From: Streptomyces sp. col6
GTDB taxonomy: Bacteria > Actinomycetota > Actinomycetes > Streptomycetales > Streptomycetaceae
NCBI RefSeq assembly: GCF_008042035.1
Contig: NZ_RDBL01000013.1
Span: 750,865-813,711 of the forward strand
Length of the DNA stretch: 62,847 nucleotides
Reading direction: 5' to 3'
The notes under the pieces are model-generated. The model saw only the letters and a list, made by a program, of their open reading frames with translations, did no database searches and was not told where the DNA came from. The position numbers and the translations under genes were made by a program. Shown here piece after piece: positions 32,764 through 41,802 of the stretch (its first letter is position 1; every line of letters starts with the position of its first letter).

Positions 32764-33897
32764 TCAGCCGCGCCCCGTGCGCGGGGTCCGGTTCCAGCTG
32801 CTCGCGGACTTCTCCTCCCGGCCGTTCAGCGACACCGGGGGCCAGGTGTCGCCGGGCGGGAGCGGCGCGGGAGCCGTCGCCACCCGGGGCAGCGCGTACG
32901 GGTGGTGGTCGCGCAGCCAGCCGATCATCTGCTCGCGGACCGCGCAGCGCGCCGTCCACAGGTCGCCCGAGTCCTTCGCCGTGACCACCGCGCGCACCTG
33001 GATCGTGGTGGGCGTGGTGTCGGTGACCGCGAGCGACCAGTCCCGGCCGTCCCACGCGGCGCACTCGCCGAGGATGTCGCGCAACCGGTCGCGCATCGCC
33101 TCGATGGGCGCCGAGTGGTCCAGGTGGAAGAAGACCGCACCGGTCATCTGTACCCCGCCGCGCGACCAGTTCTCGAACGGCTTGCCCGTGAAGTACGAGA
33201 CCGGCATGGTGATCCGCCGCTCGTCCCACGTACGCACCGCGAGGAAGGTCAGCGTGATCTCCTCGATCGTGCCCCACTCCTCGTCCACCACCACCGTGTC
33301 CCCGATCCGCACCATGTCGCCGAAGGCGATCTGCAGTCCGGCGAAGAGGTTGCCGAGCGTGGACTGGGCGGCGACACCGGCGACGATGCCGAGGAGCCCG
33401 GCGGACGCCAGCATCGAGGTGCCGACCGTCTGCATCGCGGGGAACGTCAGCAGCATCGCGGACACCGCCACGGTCGCCACCACCGCCACGACCACCCGCT
33501 GGATCAGCGTCACCTGCGTGCGCACCCGGCGCACCCGCGCAGGGTCCCGGTTGTGGGCCGCGGCGTAGCGCGCGTACACCGAGTCCACCACCGCGACGGC
33601 GATCCGCACCACCAGCCAGGCCGACGCGCCGATCAGCACCAGCGTCAGCAGCCGGCCGATGCCCACCCGGTGGTCCCGGACCGCGCCGAGTCCGGTGTGG
33701 GCGTACGTACCGCGCAGCAGCGCCGCGCACATGACCAGCTGGAACGGTATCCGGCAGCGCCGCAGCAGGCCCCACAGCGGGGTCTCGTGGTGCCGGGCGT
33801 CGGCACGCCTGAGCAGCAGGTCGAGCAGCCAGCCCGCCGCCAGGGTGATCACGATCGCCCCGCCGAGGACGATCAGCGGCCGCAGAACGTTCTCCAT
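32764..33897 (-). CDS. Mechanosensitive channel, MscS family
   Basis: A 377-residue small-conductance mechanosensitive channel. Hydrophobic helices lie near 5-25, 42-60, 70-95 and 125-150. The pore helix and MscS beta domain read GIVAGVAAQSTLGNLFAGLQIAFGD and MVRIGDTVVVDEEWGTIEEITL, followed by the cytoplasmic cage domain. It would release solutes on osmotic downshift. ATG 33897 has GGAGAG just upstream. ATG 33912 would add five residues. It is divergent from the hydrolase gene with only 46 nt between starts. Confidence 0.92.
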   Translation of the reverse strand: MENVLRPLIVLGGAIVITLAAGWLLDLLLRRADARHHETPLWGLLRRCRIPFQLVMCAALLRGTYAHTGLGAVRDHRVGIGRLLTLVLIGASAWLVVRIAVAVVDSVYARYAAAHNRDPARVRRVRTQVTLIQRVVVAVVATVAVSAMLLTFPAMQTVGTSMLASAGLLGIVAGVAAQSTLGNLFAGLQIAFGDMVRIGDTVVVDEEWGTIEEITLTFLAVRTWDERRITMPVSYFTGKPFENWSRGGVQMTGAVFFHLDHSAPIEAMRDRLRDILGECAAWDGRDWSLAVTDTTPTTIQVRAVVTAKDSGDLWTARCAVREQMIGWLRDHHPYALPRVATAPAPLPPGDTWPPVSLNGREEKSASSWNRTPRTGRG

Positions 33898-33943
33898 GCT
33901 GTCGCTCTCCATCCCTTCGAACGCAACTGGCACCATGGGCCTC

Positions 33944-34513
33944 ATGAACATCATGCTTTTCCACTCGATGTACGGTCTGCGCCCCGCGGTCCACGCGGCA
34001 GCCGACCGGCTGCGCGCCGCCGGGCACGAGGTGCGCGTGCCCGATCTGTTCGAGGGCCACACCTTCGATTCGGTGGAGGAAGCGGAGGCGTTCCGGGAGG
34101 AGACCGGCAAGGAGGAGCTGCTGAAGCGCGCCGTGCTGGCCGCCGCACCCTACTCCGACCAGGGCCTGGTGTACGCCGGCTTCTCGCTCGGCGCCTCGGT
34201 CGCCCAGACCCTGGCGCTCGGCGACGAGAAGGCGCGCGGGCTGCTGCTCCTCCACGGCACCTCGGACATCGCGGAGAACGCCACGGTGGACGAGCTGCCC
34301 GTCCAGCTGCACGTCGCCGACCCGGACCCGTACGAGACCCACGACTGGCTGAACTCGTGGTACCTGGACATGCAGCGGACCGGGGCAGACGTGGAGATCT
34401 ACCGGTACCCGGGCGCCGGGCATCTGTTCACCGACCCGGAGCTGCCGGACTTCGACCGGGACGCCGCCGAGCTGGCCTGGAAGGTCGCGATCGGATTCCT
34501 CGCGACGCTGTGA
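33944..34513 (+). CDS. Dienelactone hydrolase-family protein
   Basis: A 189-residue alpha/beta-hydrolase. The start MNIMLFHSMYGLRPAV, a nucleophile elbow GFSLGA with Ser81, an acidic residue in HVADPDPY (about 126-128) and the late His in GAGHLF (about 165) give a plausible Ser-Asp-His triad. Serine replaces the Cys of classical dienelactone hydrolases. The substrate is unknown. I chose ATG 33944 by family alignment; ATG 33935 is three residues longer. No ribosome binding site is visible for either, so a leaderless transcript is possible. Confidence 0.85.
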   Translation: MNIMLFHSMYGLRPAVHAAADRLRAAGHEVRVPDLFEGHTFDSVEEAEAFREETGKEELLKRAVLAAAPYSDQGLVYAGFSLGASVAQTLALGDEKARGLLLLHGTSDIAENATVDELPVQLHVADPDPYETHDWLNSWYLDMQRTGADVEIYRYPGAGHLFTDPELPDFDRDAAELAWKVAIGFLATL

Positions 34514-34518
34514 CGCGC

Positions 34519-34551
34519 GAAGGGCTCCGCGCGGATCGCGCGGAGCCCTTC
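34519..34551. terminator. Bidirectional terminator between convergent genes
   Basis: A perfect 14-bp stem (34519-34532 with 34538-34551; arms GAAGGGCTCCGCGC and its complement) with a 5-nt loop lies between the stops of the hydrolase and DsbA-like genes. Confidence 0.85.
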
Positions 34552-34568
34552 GGGAGGCGCGGGACGGG

Positions 34569-35420
34569 TCAGCCCTTCAGCGCGGCGGTCATCGCCGTGT
34601 TGTAGTCCTCGACCGTCATCGGCGCGTTCTTGCCGTCGCTGCCGGTGACCTTCTTGCCGTCCATGACCAGGCTCGGCGTGCCCTCCACGTCGTCCTTGTT
34701 CTCGTCGAAGCTCTTGGACATCTTCAGGGCCCAGGCGTCGTACGTGCCGTCCTCGACGGCCTTCTGGAACTCCTTGTTGCCCTTGAGGGCCTTCACCGAG
34801 TCGGCCACCTTGATCAGGTAGCTGTCGTCCTTGAACTTGTCGTCGGACTCGTCCGGGTGGAACTCCGCCGAGTACAGGGCGCTCTTGTACTCCAGGAACG
34901 CGTCGGTGCTCACGTTCAGCGCCGCGCCCAGCGCGCTCAGGGCGTTCTTGGAGCCCTCGCCGCGGTTGCCGATGACGGGCTTGTCGCCGCCGAGGCTGTC
35001 ACCGTCGATGAACGACGCGCCGATGTACTGGATCTTGTACTTGCCGGCCGCGACGTCCTTGGTGACGGTCGGGCCGACGGTCTGCTCGAACGAGGCGCAG
35101 ATCGGGCAGCGGGAGTCCTCGTACAGCTTCAGGGTCTTCTTGGCGCTGTCCTTGCCGATGACGACGGTGGTGCCGTCCTTGCCCGAGGTGTTCTTGGGCG
35201 CGACCACCGTCTTCTCGTCCTTGAGGGAATCCCAGTGGGACGGCTTGTTCATCTCCATCACGGCGTAGCTGATGCCCGCGACGACGGCGAGGCCGGCCAC
35301 GACCGAGACACCGACGACGACCTGCCGGCGGGCCTTGTCCTTCTTCGCCTGGCGCTCGCGCTCCGCGCGCAGCCGCTCACGGGCGGCGGACTTGTTGGCC
35401 TGGCTGTTGCGCTTGCTCAT
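34569..35420 (-). CDS. Membrane-anchored DsbA-like thioredoxin-fold protein
   Basis: A 283-residue protein with a Lys/Arg-rich cytoplasmic N-terminus (1-32), one membrane helix (33-55, QVVVGVSVVAGLAVVAGISYAV) and an extracytoplasmic DsbA/thioredoxin domain. The redox motif is Cys105-P-I-Cys108 (DSRCPICASF) and the cis-Pro loop is GTPSLVMDG near 248. It should oxidise or isomerise disulfides outside the membrane. ATG 35420 has GGAG 9 nt upstream. It is the second gene of a minus-strand pair behind a polytopic protein with paired cysteines. Confidence 0.92.
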   Translation of the reverse strand: MSKRNSQANKSAARERLRAERERQAKKDKARRQVVVGVSVVAGLAVVAGISYAVMEMNKPSHWDSLKDEKTVVAPKNTSGKDGTTVVIGKDSAKKTLKLYEDSRCPICASFEQTVGPTVTKDVAAGKYKIQYIGASFIDGDSLGGDKPVIGNRGEGSKNALSALGAALNVSTDAFLEYKSALYSAEFHPDESDDKFKDDSYLIKVADSVKALKGNKEFQKAVEDGTYDAWALKMSKSFDENKDDVEGTPSLVMDGKKVTGSDGKNAPMTVEDYNTAMTAALKG

Positions 35421-35476
35421 GGTGGTGTTCTCCGTGGAATGCGGGGTGGGTCGTACGGTCCGGGGTGCGCGTGTGC

Positions 35477-36196
35477 TCAGACGGCACAGGCCCGGAGCGG
35501 CGGCCCCCTCCGTCCGACGGAGTGCGTGAGCAGGCGGGCTCGGACGAGCGGATGCGGCCCGGACGCGGCCGCGAGCGCCCGGCGGTGTACGGAGCGGCAG
35601 GCCGAGCCCACCACGGCCACGGCGGTCAGCAGCGGCCGGAACGCCAGCAGCGCGCACGCCCCCAGCAGCCCGGCGAGCGCCAGCTCACCGCGGTGCAGCC
35701 AGGCCGCGGCGAGCAGCCCGACCGTGACATGGGCGGCCAGCAGCAGCCAGGGGACCAGCGGGCCGGGGGAGGAGAGCAGCGCGGCGGCGCCCCGGCCGCC
35801 CGCGGTCACCGAGGCCAGCGGGGTGCCGACGTCGCCGAGCTGCCCGCTGCCGGGGCCGAGGTCGCTCCCGCCGCACAGGACGTCGACGCCGACCGACCGC
35901 AGGGGGCCCGCTATGGGGCCGCCCGCCGCCCCGTAGCAGAGGTGCTGACCGGTGGTGAAGAACGTGTCGGCGGCCAGCTCCAGCGGGACGAGGAGCCCGG
36001 CGATGGCCCCGAAGCCGCGCTGGCGCCCGGCCAGGGCGTAGGCCGCCGCGAAGACGGCCACGGCCAGCACGGCGACGGGCACCAACGGCAGCGGGACCTG
36101 CGAGAGCAGGACGTGGGACGCGGCGGAGAGCGTCACGACGAGCGCTGTGAAAAGCGCCGCGCGTGCCGCTCTGAGCTGCGTCCCGGATATGTCCAT
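35477..36196 (-). CDS. Polytopic membrane protein of unknown function, upstream of DsbA-like gene
   Basis: I do not recognise a named family. The 239-residue product has four to five hydrophobic segments (about 12-35, 36-57, 60-80, 147-168, 172-200) and a long polar loop (81-146) with two cysteines, Cys87 (QHLCYG) and Cys108 (DVLCGG). The C-terminus is basic. It precedes the DsbA-like gene by 56 nt on the same strand, so a redox partner role is conceivable, but no CxxC is present. ATG 36196 is my choice; ATG 36214 would add six residues. Confidence 0.7.
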   Translation of the reverse strand: MDISGTQLRAARAALFTALVVTLSAASHVLLSQVPLPLVPVAVLAVAVFAAAYALAGRQRGFGAIAGLLVPLELAADTFFTTGQHLCYGAAGGPIAGPLRSVGVDVLCGGSDLGPGSGQLGDVGTPLASVTAGGRGAAALLSSPGPLVPWLLLAAHVTVGLLAAAWLHRGELALAGLLGACALLAFRPLLTAVAVVGSACRSVHRRALAAASGPHPLVRARLLTHSVGRRGPPLRACAV

Positions 36197-36257
36197 CGCC
36201 CAGGAGTGTCGCATGCGAACCTGTAAGCGACCCCTAAAGGTTCCGGTTCGCCTCCCG

Positions 36258-37583
36258 CTACAGCCCCGGGATGCGGCCGTTGCGGAAGAGGTCCACGAAG
36301 ATCTGGTGGTCCGCGCGGGCCCGCGCCCCGTAGCTGTGCGCGAAGTCCACCAGCAGCTCCCCGAAGCCGTCCTCGTCGGCCGCGATGGCGGCGTCGATCG
36401 CCCGCTCCGTGGAGAACGGCACCAGCGAGTGGCCGCTCTCGTCGTCCGCCGCCGCGTGCATGGTGGCGGTCGCCCGGCCGAGGTCGGCGACGACCGCCGC
36501 GATCTCGTCGGGCTCGTCGATGTCGGACCAGTCCAGGTCGACCGCGTACGGCGAGACCTCGGCGACCAGCTGGCCGGCCCCGTCCAGCTCGGTCCAGCCC
36601 AGCCACGGGTCGGCATGGGCCTGGAGGGCGCGCTGCGAGATCACCGTGCGGTGGCCCTCGTGCTGGAAGTAGTCGCGGACGGCCGCGTCCGTGATGTGCC
36701 GGGAGACGGCCGGGGTCTGCGCCTGCTTGAGGTAGATCACCACATCGTTCTCCAGGGCGTCGCTGTTGCCCTCCAGCAGGATGTTGTACGAGGGCAGGCC
36801 CGCCGAGCCGATACCGATGCCGCGCCGCCCCACGACGTCCTTGACCCGGTAGGAGTCCGGCCGGGTCAGGCTCGACTCGGGCAGCGTCTCCAGATAGCCG
36901 TCGAACGCGGCCAGCACCTTGTACCGCGTCGCCGCGTCCAGGTCGATGGCGCCGCCGCCCTCCGAGAACCGGCGCTCGAAGTCGCGGATCTCGGTCATCG
37001 AGTCGAGCAGCGAGAACCGGGTCAGCGAGCGGGCGACCCGCAGGGCGCCGAGCAGCGGCCCCTCGGCCGTGTCCAGGGTGAAGGGCGGGACCTCGTCGTT
37101 CTTGGCGCCCGTCGCCAGGGCGTGGATGCGCTCCCGGTAGGCCGCCGCGTAGATCCGGACCAGCTCGGTGATCTGCTCGTCGCCCAGCGCCTTCGCGTAC
37201 CCGAGCAGCGCGACCGAGGCGGCGAAGCGCTTGAGGTCCCAGGTGAAGGGGCCCACGTACGCCTCGTCGAAGTCGTTCACGTTGAAGACGAGGCGGCCGT
37301 TGGCGTCCATGTAGGTGCCGAAGTTCTCCGCGTGCAGGTCGCCGTGGATCCAGACCCGGCCGGTGCGCTCGTCCAGGTAGGGGCCGCCGTGCCGCTCGCG
37401 CTCCAGGTCGTTGTAGAACAGGCAGGCCGTGCCCCGGTAGAACGCGAAGGCCGAGCCCGCCATCTTGCGGAACTTGACCCGGAAGGCGGCCGGATCGGCG
37501 GCCAGCAGCTCACCGAAGGCGGTGTCGAAGACCTCGAGAATCTGCTCCCCGCGCCGCTCCGCGCCGGTCTGCGTGTCCGACAT
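36258..37583 (-). CDS. DUF2252 family protein
   Basis: A 441-residue protein of the DUF2252 family, which has features of the protein-kinase/aminoglycoside-phosphotransferase fold. The catalytic-loop-like WIHGDLHAENFG (Asp82, Asn87) is followed by NVNDFDEAYVG (Asp104, Asp106), resembling the HxD...N and DFD metal motifs. A substrate has not been established. ATG 37583 follows AGGAGG on the minus strand. It is divergent from dnaE across 190 nt. Confidence 0.88.
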   Translation of the reverse strand: MSDTQTGAERRGEQILEVFDTAFGELLAADPAAFRVKFRKMAGSAFAFYRGTACLFYNDLERERHGGPYLDERTGRVWIHGDLHAENFGTYMDANGRLVFNVNDFDEAYVGPFTWDLKRFAASVALLGYAKALGDEQITELVRIYAAAYRERIHALATGAKNDEVPPFTLDTAEGPLLGALRVARSLTRFSLLDSMTEIRDFERRFSEGGGAIDLDAATRYKVLAAFDGYLETLPESSLTRPDSYRVKDVVGRRGIGIGSAGLPSYNILLEGNSDALENDVVIYLKQAQTPAVSRHITDAAVRDYFQHEGHRTVISQRALQAHADPWLGWTELDGAGQLVAEVSPYAVDLDWSDIDEPDEIAAVVADLGRATATMHAAADDESGHSLVPFSTERAIDAAIAADEDGFGELLVDFAHSYGARARADHQIFVDLFRNGRIPGL

Positions 37584-37705
37584 CTCTGGGTGCCTCCTGG
37601 TACCTGGCCTGGCTGATGACGTGCATGACAAAAGGGACGGGTGGTCCCGCCCTTCCAACGCGTGACCGTATCGCGGAGTGCCCGTCGCCGTGTTTCCCGG
37701 AGACG

Positions 37706-37711
37706 TAGACT
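37706..37711 (+). promoter_or_regulatory. Candidate -10 box for dnaE
   Basis: TAGACT lies 62 nt upstream of the dnaE GTG in the divergent DUF2252/dnaE gap. No convincing -35 is seen, so support is modest. Confidence 0.3.
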
Positions 37712-37773
37712 TCCACGCTGTCCCCCCAGACACCCCCGTCCCGTCGTCCCCATTCCTCCGGAGGCACAGCGCC

Positions 37774-40700
37774 GTGACCAAGCCGCCCTTCACGCACCTT
37801 CACGTCCACACCCAGTACTCGCTGCTGGACGGTGCCGCGCGGCTCAAGGACATGTTCAACGCGTGCAACGAGATGGGCATGTCCCATATCGCGATGACGG
37901 ACCACGGCAACCTGCACGGGGCGTACGACTTCTTCCACTCGGCGCAGAAGGCGGGCGTGACGCCGATCATCGGCATCGAGGCGTATGTCGCGCCCGAGTC
38001 GCGCAAGCACAAGCGGAAGATCCAGTGGGGGCAGCCGCACCAGAAGCGCGACGACGTCTCCGGTTCGGGTGGTTACACCCACAAGACGATCTGGGCGGCC
38101 AACGCGACGGGGCTGCACAACCTCTTCAAGCTGTCGTCCGACGCCTACGCCGAGGGCTGGCTCCAGAAGTGGCCGCGTATGGACAAGGAGACCATCTCGC
38201 AGTGGTCCGAGGGCCTGATCGCCTCCACCGGCTGCCCTTCCGGCGAGGTGCAGACGAGGCTGCGGCTCGGCCAGTTCGACGAGGCGGTCCGGGCCGCCTC
38301 CGACTACAAGGACATCTTCGGCGAGGGGCGCTACTTCCTGGAGCTGATGGACCACGGCATCGAGATCGAGCGCCGGGTCCGCGACGGGCTGCTCGAAATC
38401 GGCAAGAAGCTGAACATCCCGCCGCTCGTCACGAACGACTCGCACTACACGTACGCCTCCGAGGCGACCGCGCACGACGCCCTGCTGTGCATCCAGACCG
38501 GCAAGAACCTCTCCGACCCGGACCGCTTCCGCTTCGACGGCACCGGCTACTACCTCAAGACCACCGACGAGATGTACGGCGTCGACTCCTCCGACGCCTG
38601 GCAGGAGGGATGCGCCAACACCCTCCTGGTCGCGCAGCAGATCGACACCACCGGGATGTTCGAGAAGCGCGACCTGATGCCGAAGTTCGAGATCCCCGAG
38701 GGCTACACGGAGATCACCTGGTTCCAGGAGGAGGTCCGGGTCGGGATGAACCGCCGTTTCCCGAACGGCGTCCCCGAGGACCGGCAGAAGCAGGTCGAGT
38801 ACGAGATGGACATCATCATCCAGATGGGGTTCCCGGGGTACTTCCTGGTCGTCGCCGACTTCATCATGTGGGCCAAGAACAACGGCATCGCGGTCGGCCC
38901 CGGACGAGGCTCCGCGGCCGGTTCGATCGTCTCGTACGCGATGGGCATCACCGACCTCGACCCGATCGAGCACGGACTGATCTTCGAGCGCTTCCTCAAC
39001 CCCGAGCGCGTCTCCATGCCCGACGTCGACATCGACTTCGACGAGCGCAGGCGCGTCGAGGTCATCCGGTACGTGACGGAGAAGTACGGCGCCGACAAGG
39101 TCGCCATGATCGGCACCTACGGCAAGATCAAGGCCAAGAACGCGATCAAGGACTCCGCCCGCGTCCTCGGCTACCCGTACGCCATGGGCGACCGCCTCAC
39201 CAAGGCCATGCCCGCCGACGTCCTCGGCAAGGGCATCGACCTCAACGGCATCACCGACCCCAGCCACCCGCGCTACAGCGAGGCGGGCGAGATCCGGGGG
39301 ATGTACGAGAACGAGCCGGACGTCAAGAAGGTCATCGACACCGCCAAGGGCGTCGAGGGCCTGGTCCGGCAGATGGGCGTGCACGCCGCCGGCGTCATCA
39401 TGTCCAGCGAGCCGATCGTCGACCACGCGCCGGTCTGGGTGCGGCACACCGACGGCGTCACCATCACGCAGTGGGACTACCCGCAGTGCGAGTCGCTCGG
39501 CCTGCTGAAGATGGACTTCCTGGGGCTGCGCAACCTGACGATCATGGACGACGCCATCAAGATGGTGAAGTCCAACAAGGGCATCGACCTGGAGATGCTG
39601 GCCCTCCCGCTCGACGACCCCAAGACGTACGAACTGCTCTGCCGCGGCGACACGCTCGGCGTGTTCCAGTTCGACGGCGGACCGATGCGCTCCCTGCTGC
39701 GCCAGATGCAGCCCGACAACTTCGAGGACATTTCCGCCGTCTCGGCCCTCTACCGGCCGGGCCCGATGGGCATGAACTCGCACACGAACTACGCCGAGCG
39801 CAAGAACGGCCGCCAGGAGATCACCCCGATCCACCCGGAGCTGGAGGAGCCCCTCAAGGAGGTCCTCGGCCTCACCTACGGCCTGATCGTGTACCAGGAG
39901 CAGGTGCAGAAGGCCGCCCAGATCGTCGCCGGGTACTCGCTCGGCGAGGCCGACATCCTGCGCCGCGTGATGGGCAAGAAGAAGCCCGAGGAGCTGGCGA
40001 AGAACTTCGTCCTCTTCGAGGCGGGCGCCAAGGAGAAGGGCTTCTCGGACGCGGCGATCAAGGCGCTCTGGGACGTGCTGGTCCCGTTCGCCGGGTACGC
40101 GTTCAACAAGGCGCACTCCTCCGCGTACGGGCTGGTCACCTACTGGACCGCGTACCTCAAGGCGAACTACCCCGCCGAGTACATGGCCGCCCTGCTGACC
40201 TCGGTCAAGGACGACAAGGACAAGTCCGCGGTCTATCTGAACGAGTGCCGGCGCATGGGCATCAAGGTGCTCCCGCCGAACGTCAACGAGTCGGAGTCCA
40301 ACTTCGCCGCCCAGGGCGACGACGTCATCCTGTTCGGGCTGACGGCCGTCCGCAACGTCGGCCAGAACGTCGTGGACTCGATCATCCGGTGCCGCAAGGC
40401 GAAGGGGAAGTACAGCACCTTCCCCGACTTCCTGGACAAGGTCGAGGCGGTCGTCTGCAACAAGCGGACCGTCGAATCGCTCATCAAGGCCGGCGCCTTC
40501 GACGAGATGGGCCACACCCGCAAGGGGCTCGTCGCCCACCACGAGCCCATGATCGACAACGTGGTGCAGGTCAAGCGCAAGGAGGCCGAGGGGCAGTTCG
40601 ACCTCTTCGGCGGCGGCGAGGAGGACAGCGACGAGCCGGGCTTCGGGCTCGACGTGGAGTTCTCCGACGTCGAGTGGGAGAAGTCCTACCTGCTGGCCCA

Positions 40701-41310
40701 GGAACGCGAGATGCTCGGGCTGTACGTCTCCGACCACCCGCTGTTCGGCCTGGAGCACGTCCTGTCCGACAAGTCGGACGCGGCGATCTCGCAGCTCACC
40801 GGCGGTGAGCACGCCGACGGCGCGATCGTCACCGTGGGCGGCATCATCTCCGGCCTCCAGCGCAAGATGACCAAGCAGGGCAACGCCTGGGCCATCGCCA
40901 CGGTCGAGGACCTTGCCGGTTCCATCGAGTGCATGTTCTTCCCCGCGACCTATCAGCTGGTCTCCACCCAGCTCGTCGAGGACACCGTCGTCTTCGTCAA
41001 GGGGCGCCTCGACAAGCGCGAGGACGTGCCGCGCCTGGTCGCCATGGAGATGCAGGTCCCCGACATCTCCAACGCGGGGACCAACGCGCCCGTCGTCCTG
41101 ACCATCCCCACGGTCCGGGTCACCCCGCCGATGGTCAGCCGGCTCGGCGAGGTACTGAACAGCCACCGGGGCGACACCGAGGTACGCATCAGGCTCCAGG
41201 GGCCCCGCAAGACCACGGTGCTCCGGCTCGACCGGCACCGGGTGAAGCCCGACCCGGCGCTCTTCGGCGACCTGAAGGTGCTGCTCGGCCCGTCCTGCCT
41301 GGCGGGCTGA
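37774..41310 (+). CDS. dnaE: DNA polymerase III alpha subunit DnaE
   Basis: A 1178-residue replicative polymerase. The N-terminal PHP domain begins FTHLHVHTQYSLLDG (His8, His10, His12) and continues with MTDHGNLHG. The palm carries catalytic aspartates in PDVDIDFDE (Asp417, Asp419). The finger/thumb, helix-hairpin-helix (NVGQNVVDSI) and C-terminal OB domain (VGGIISGLQRKMTKQGNAWA) follow. The length matches the actinobacterial replicative DnaE1. GTG 37774 has GGAGG 9 nt upstream. A 32-residue extension to 37678 lacks similarity. Confidence 0.97.
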   Translation: MTKPPFTHLHVHTQYSLLDGAARLKDMFNACNEMGMSHIAMTDHGNLHGAYDFFHSAQKAGVTPIIGIEAYVAPESRKHKRKIQWGQPHQKRDDVSGSGGYTHKTIWAANATGLHNLFKLSSDAYAEGWLQKWPRMDKETISQWSEGLIASTGCPSGEVQTRLRLGQFDEAVRAASDYKDIFGEGRYFLELMDHGIEIERRVRDGLLEIGKKLNIPPLVTNDSHYTYASEATAHDALLCIQTGKNLSDPDRFRFDGTGYYLKTTDEMYGVDSSDAWQEGCANTLLVAQQIDTTGMFEKRDLMPKFEIPEGYTEITWFQEEVRVGMNRRFPNGVPEDRQKQVEYEMDIIIQMGFPGYFLVVADFIMWAKNNGIAVGPGRGSAAGSIVSYAMGITDLDPIEHGLIFERFLNPERVSMPDVDIDFDERRRVEVIRYVTEKYGADKVAMIGTYGKIKAKNAIKDSARVLGYPYAMGDRLTKAMPADVLGKGIDLNGITDPSHPRYSEAGEIRGMYENEPDVKKVIDTAKGVEGLVRQMGVHAAGVIMSSEPIVDHAPVWVRHTDGVTITQWDYPQCESLGLLKMDFLGLRNLTIMDDAIKMVKSNKGIDLEMLALPLDDPKTYELLCRGDTLGVFQFDGGPMRSLLRQMQPDNFEDISAVSALYRPGPMGMNSHTNYAERKNGRQEITPIHPELEEPLKEVLGLTYGLIVYQEQVQKAAQIVAGYSLGEADILRRVMGKKKPEELAKNFVLFEAGAKEKGFSDAAIKALWDVLVPFAGYAFNKAHSSAYGLVTYWTAYLKANYPAEYMAALLTSVKDDKDKSAVYLNECRRMGIKVLPPNVNESESNFAAQGDDVILFGLTAVRNVGQNVVDSIIRCRKAKGKYSTFPDFLDKVEAVVCNKRTVESLIKAGAFDEMGHTRKGLVAHHEPMIDNVVQVKRKEAEGQFDLFGGGEEDSDEPGFGLDVEFSDVEWEKSYLLAQEREMLGLYVSDHPLFGLEHVLSDKSDAAISQLTGGEHADGAIVTVGGIISGLQRKMTKQGNAWAIATVEDLAGSIECMFFPATYQLVSTQLVEDTVVFVKGRLDKREDVPRLVAMEMQVPDISNAGTNAPVVLTIPTVRVTPPMVSRLGEVLNSHRGDTEVRIRLQGPRKTTVLRLDRHRVKPDPALFGDLKVLLGPSCLAG

Positions 41311-41325
41311 GTCCCGGTACGCGTA

Positions 41326-41365
41326 CGAGAGGGGCGGCTCCGCCTGCGCGGGGTCGCCCCTCTCG
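41326..41365 (+). terminator. Hairpin after dnaE, probably bidirectional
   Basis: CGAGAGGGGCG (41326-41336) and CGCCCCTCTCG (41355-41365) form an 11-bp perfect stem with an 18-nt loop, between the dnaE stop and the stop of the converging small gene. A GTACGCGTAC palindrome at 41317-41326 precedes it. Confidence 0.7.
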
Positions 41366-41391
41366 GTGTGCCGGCCTTACCGGGAGTCCGG

Positions 41392-41571
41392 TCAGTTGTG
41401 GCCGAAGCGCCGCTGATGCTTGCGCGCAACATCGGCAGGGCTGCCCTGGGCCTGCGACTGCATCGAGCTCTGGGCCTCGGCGGCCGTCGAGCGCGACTGC
41501 TCGGAAGCGCGCTCCGCCTGCGAAGCACGATCCTGCTGGCTGCCCTGCTTGCGGTTCTTGTTCTTGGCCAT
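41392..41571 (-). CDS. Small conserved hydrophilic protein (59 aa)
   Basis: The product is 59 residues, starting MAKNKNRKQGSQQDRASQAE. It is rich in Gln, Ser, Ala and Arg and predicted to be disordered or helical, with no membrane segment. The C-terminus is KHQRRFGHN. I recall similar short proteins in many Streptomyces, but no function is known. A near-perfect ribosome binding site, AGGAGG, lies 6 nt before ATG 41571, which is the main support that it is expressed. Confidence 0.8.
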   Translation of the reverse strand: MAKNKNRKQGSQQDRASQAERASEQSRSTAAEAQSSMQSQAQGSPADVARKHQRRFGHN

Positions 41572-41672
41572 GGTGTTCCTCCTATAAGGACTCTCGGGGC
41601 CAGGACCACCGTCAGATTCACATAATCGGATAAACATCGCATGTCGGATCATTACCGTGCGTAGTGACGGGG

Positions 41673-41678
41673 TATGAT
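41673..41678 (+). promoter_or_regulatory. Candidate -10 box upstream of NYN-domain gene
   Basis: TATGAT, close to the TATAAT consensus, lies in the AT-richer 231-nt gap between the divergent small protein and the NYN-domain gene. No clear -35 is seen. Confidence 0.35.
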
Positions 41679-41802
41679 GCGCGCTTTTGGTGATCCGCCA
41701 CGCCGATGATCGAGTTCCGGCCGTCAACCCCGGCGCGGTCGGGCAGACTCGAAGGAACCTTGAGAAAACCCGATCCCGAATGCCTGGAAGAGGGTGGAGT
41801 GC

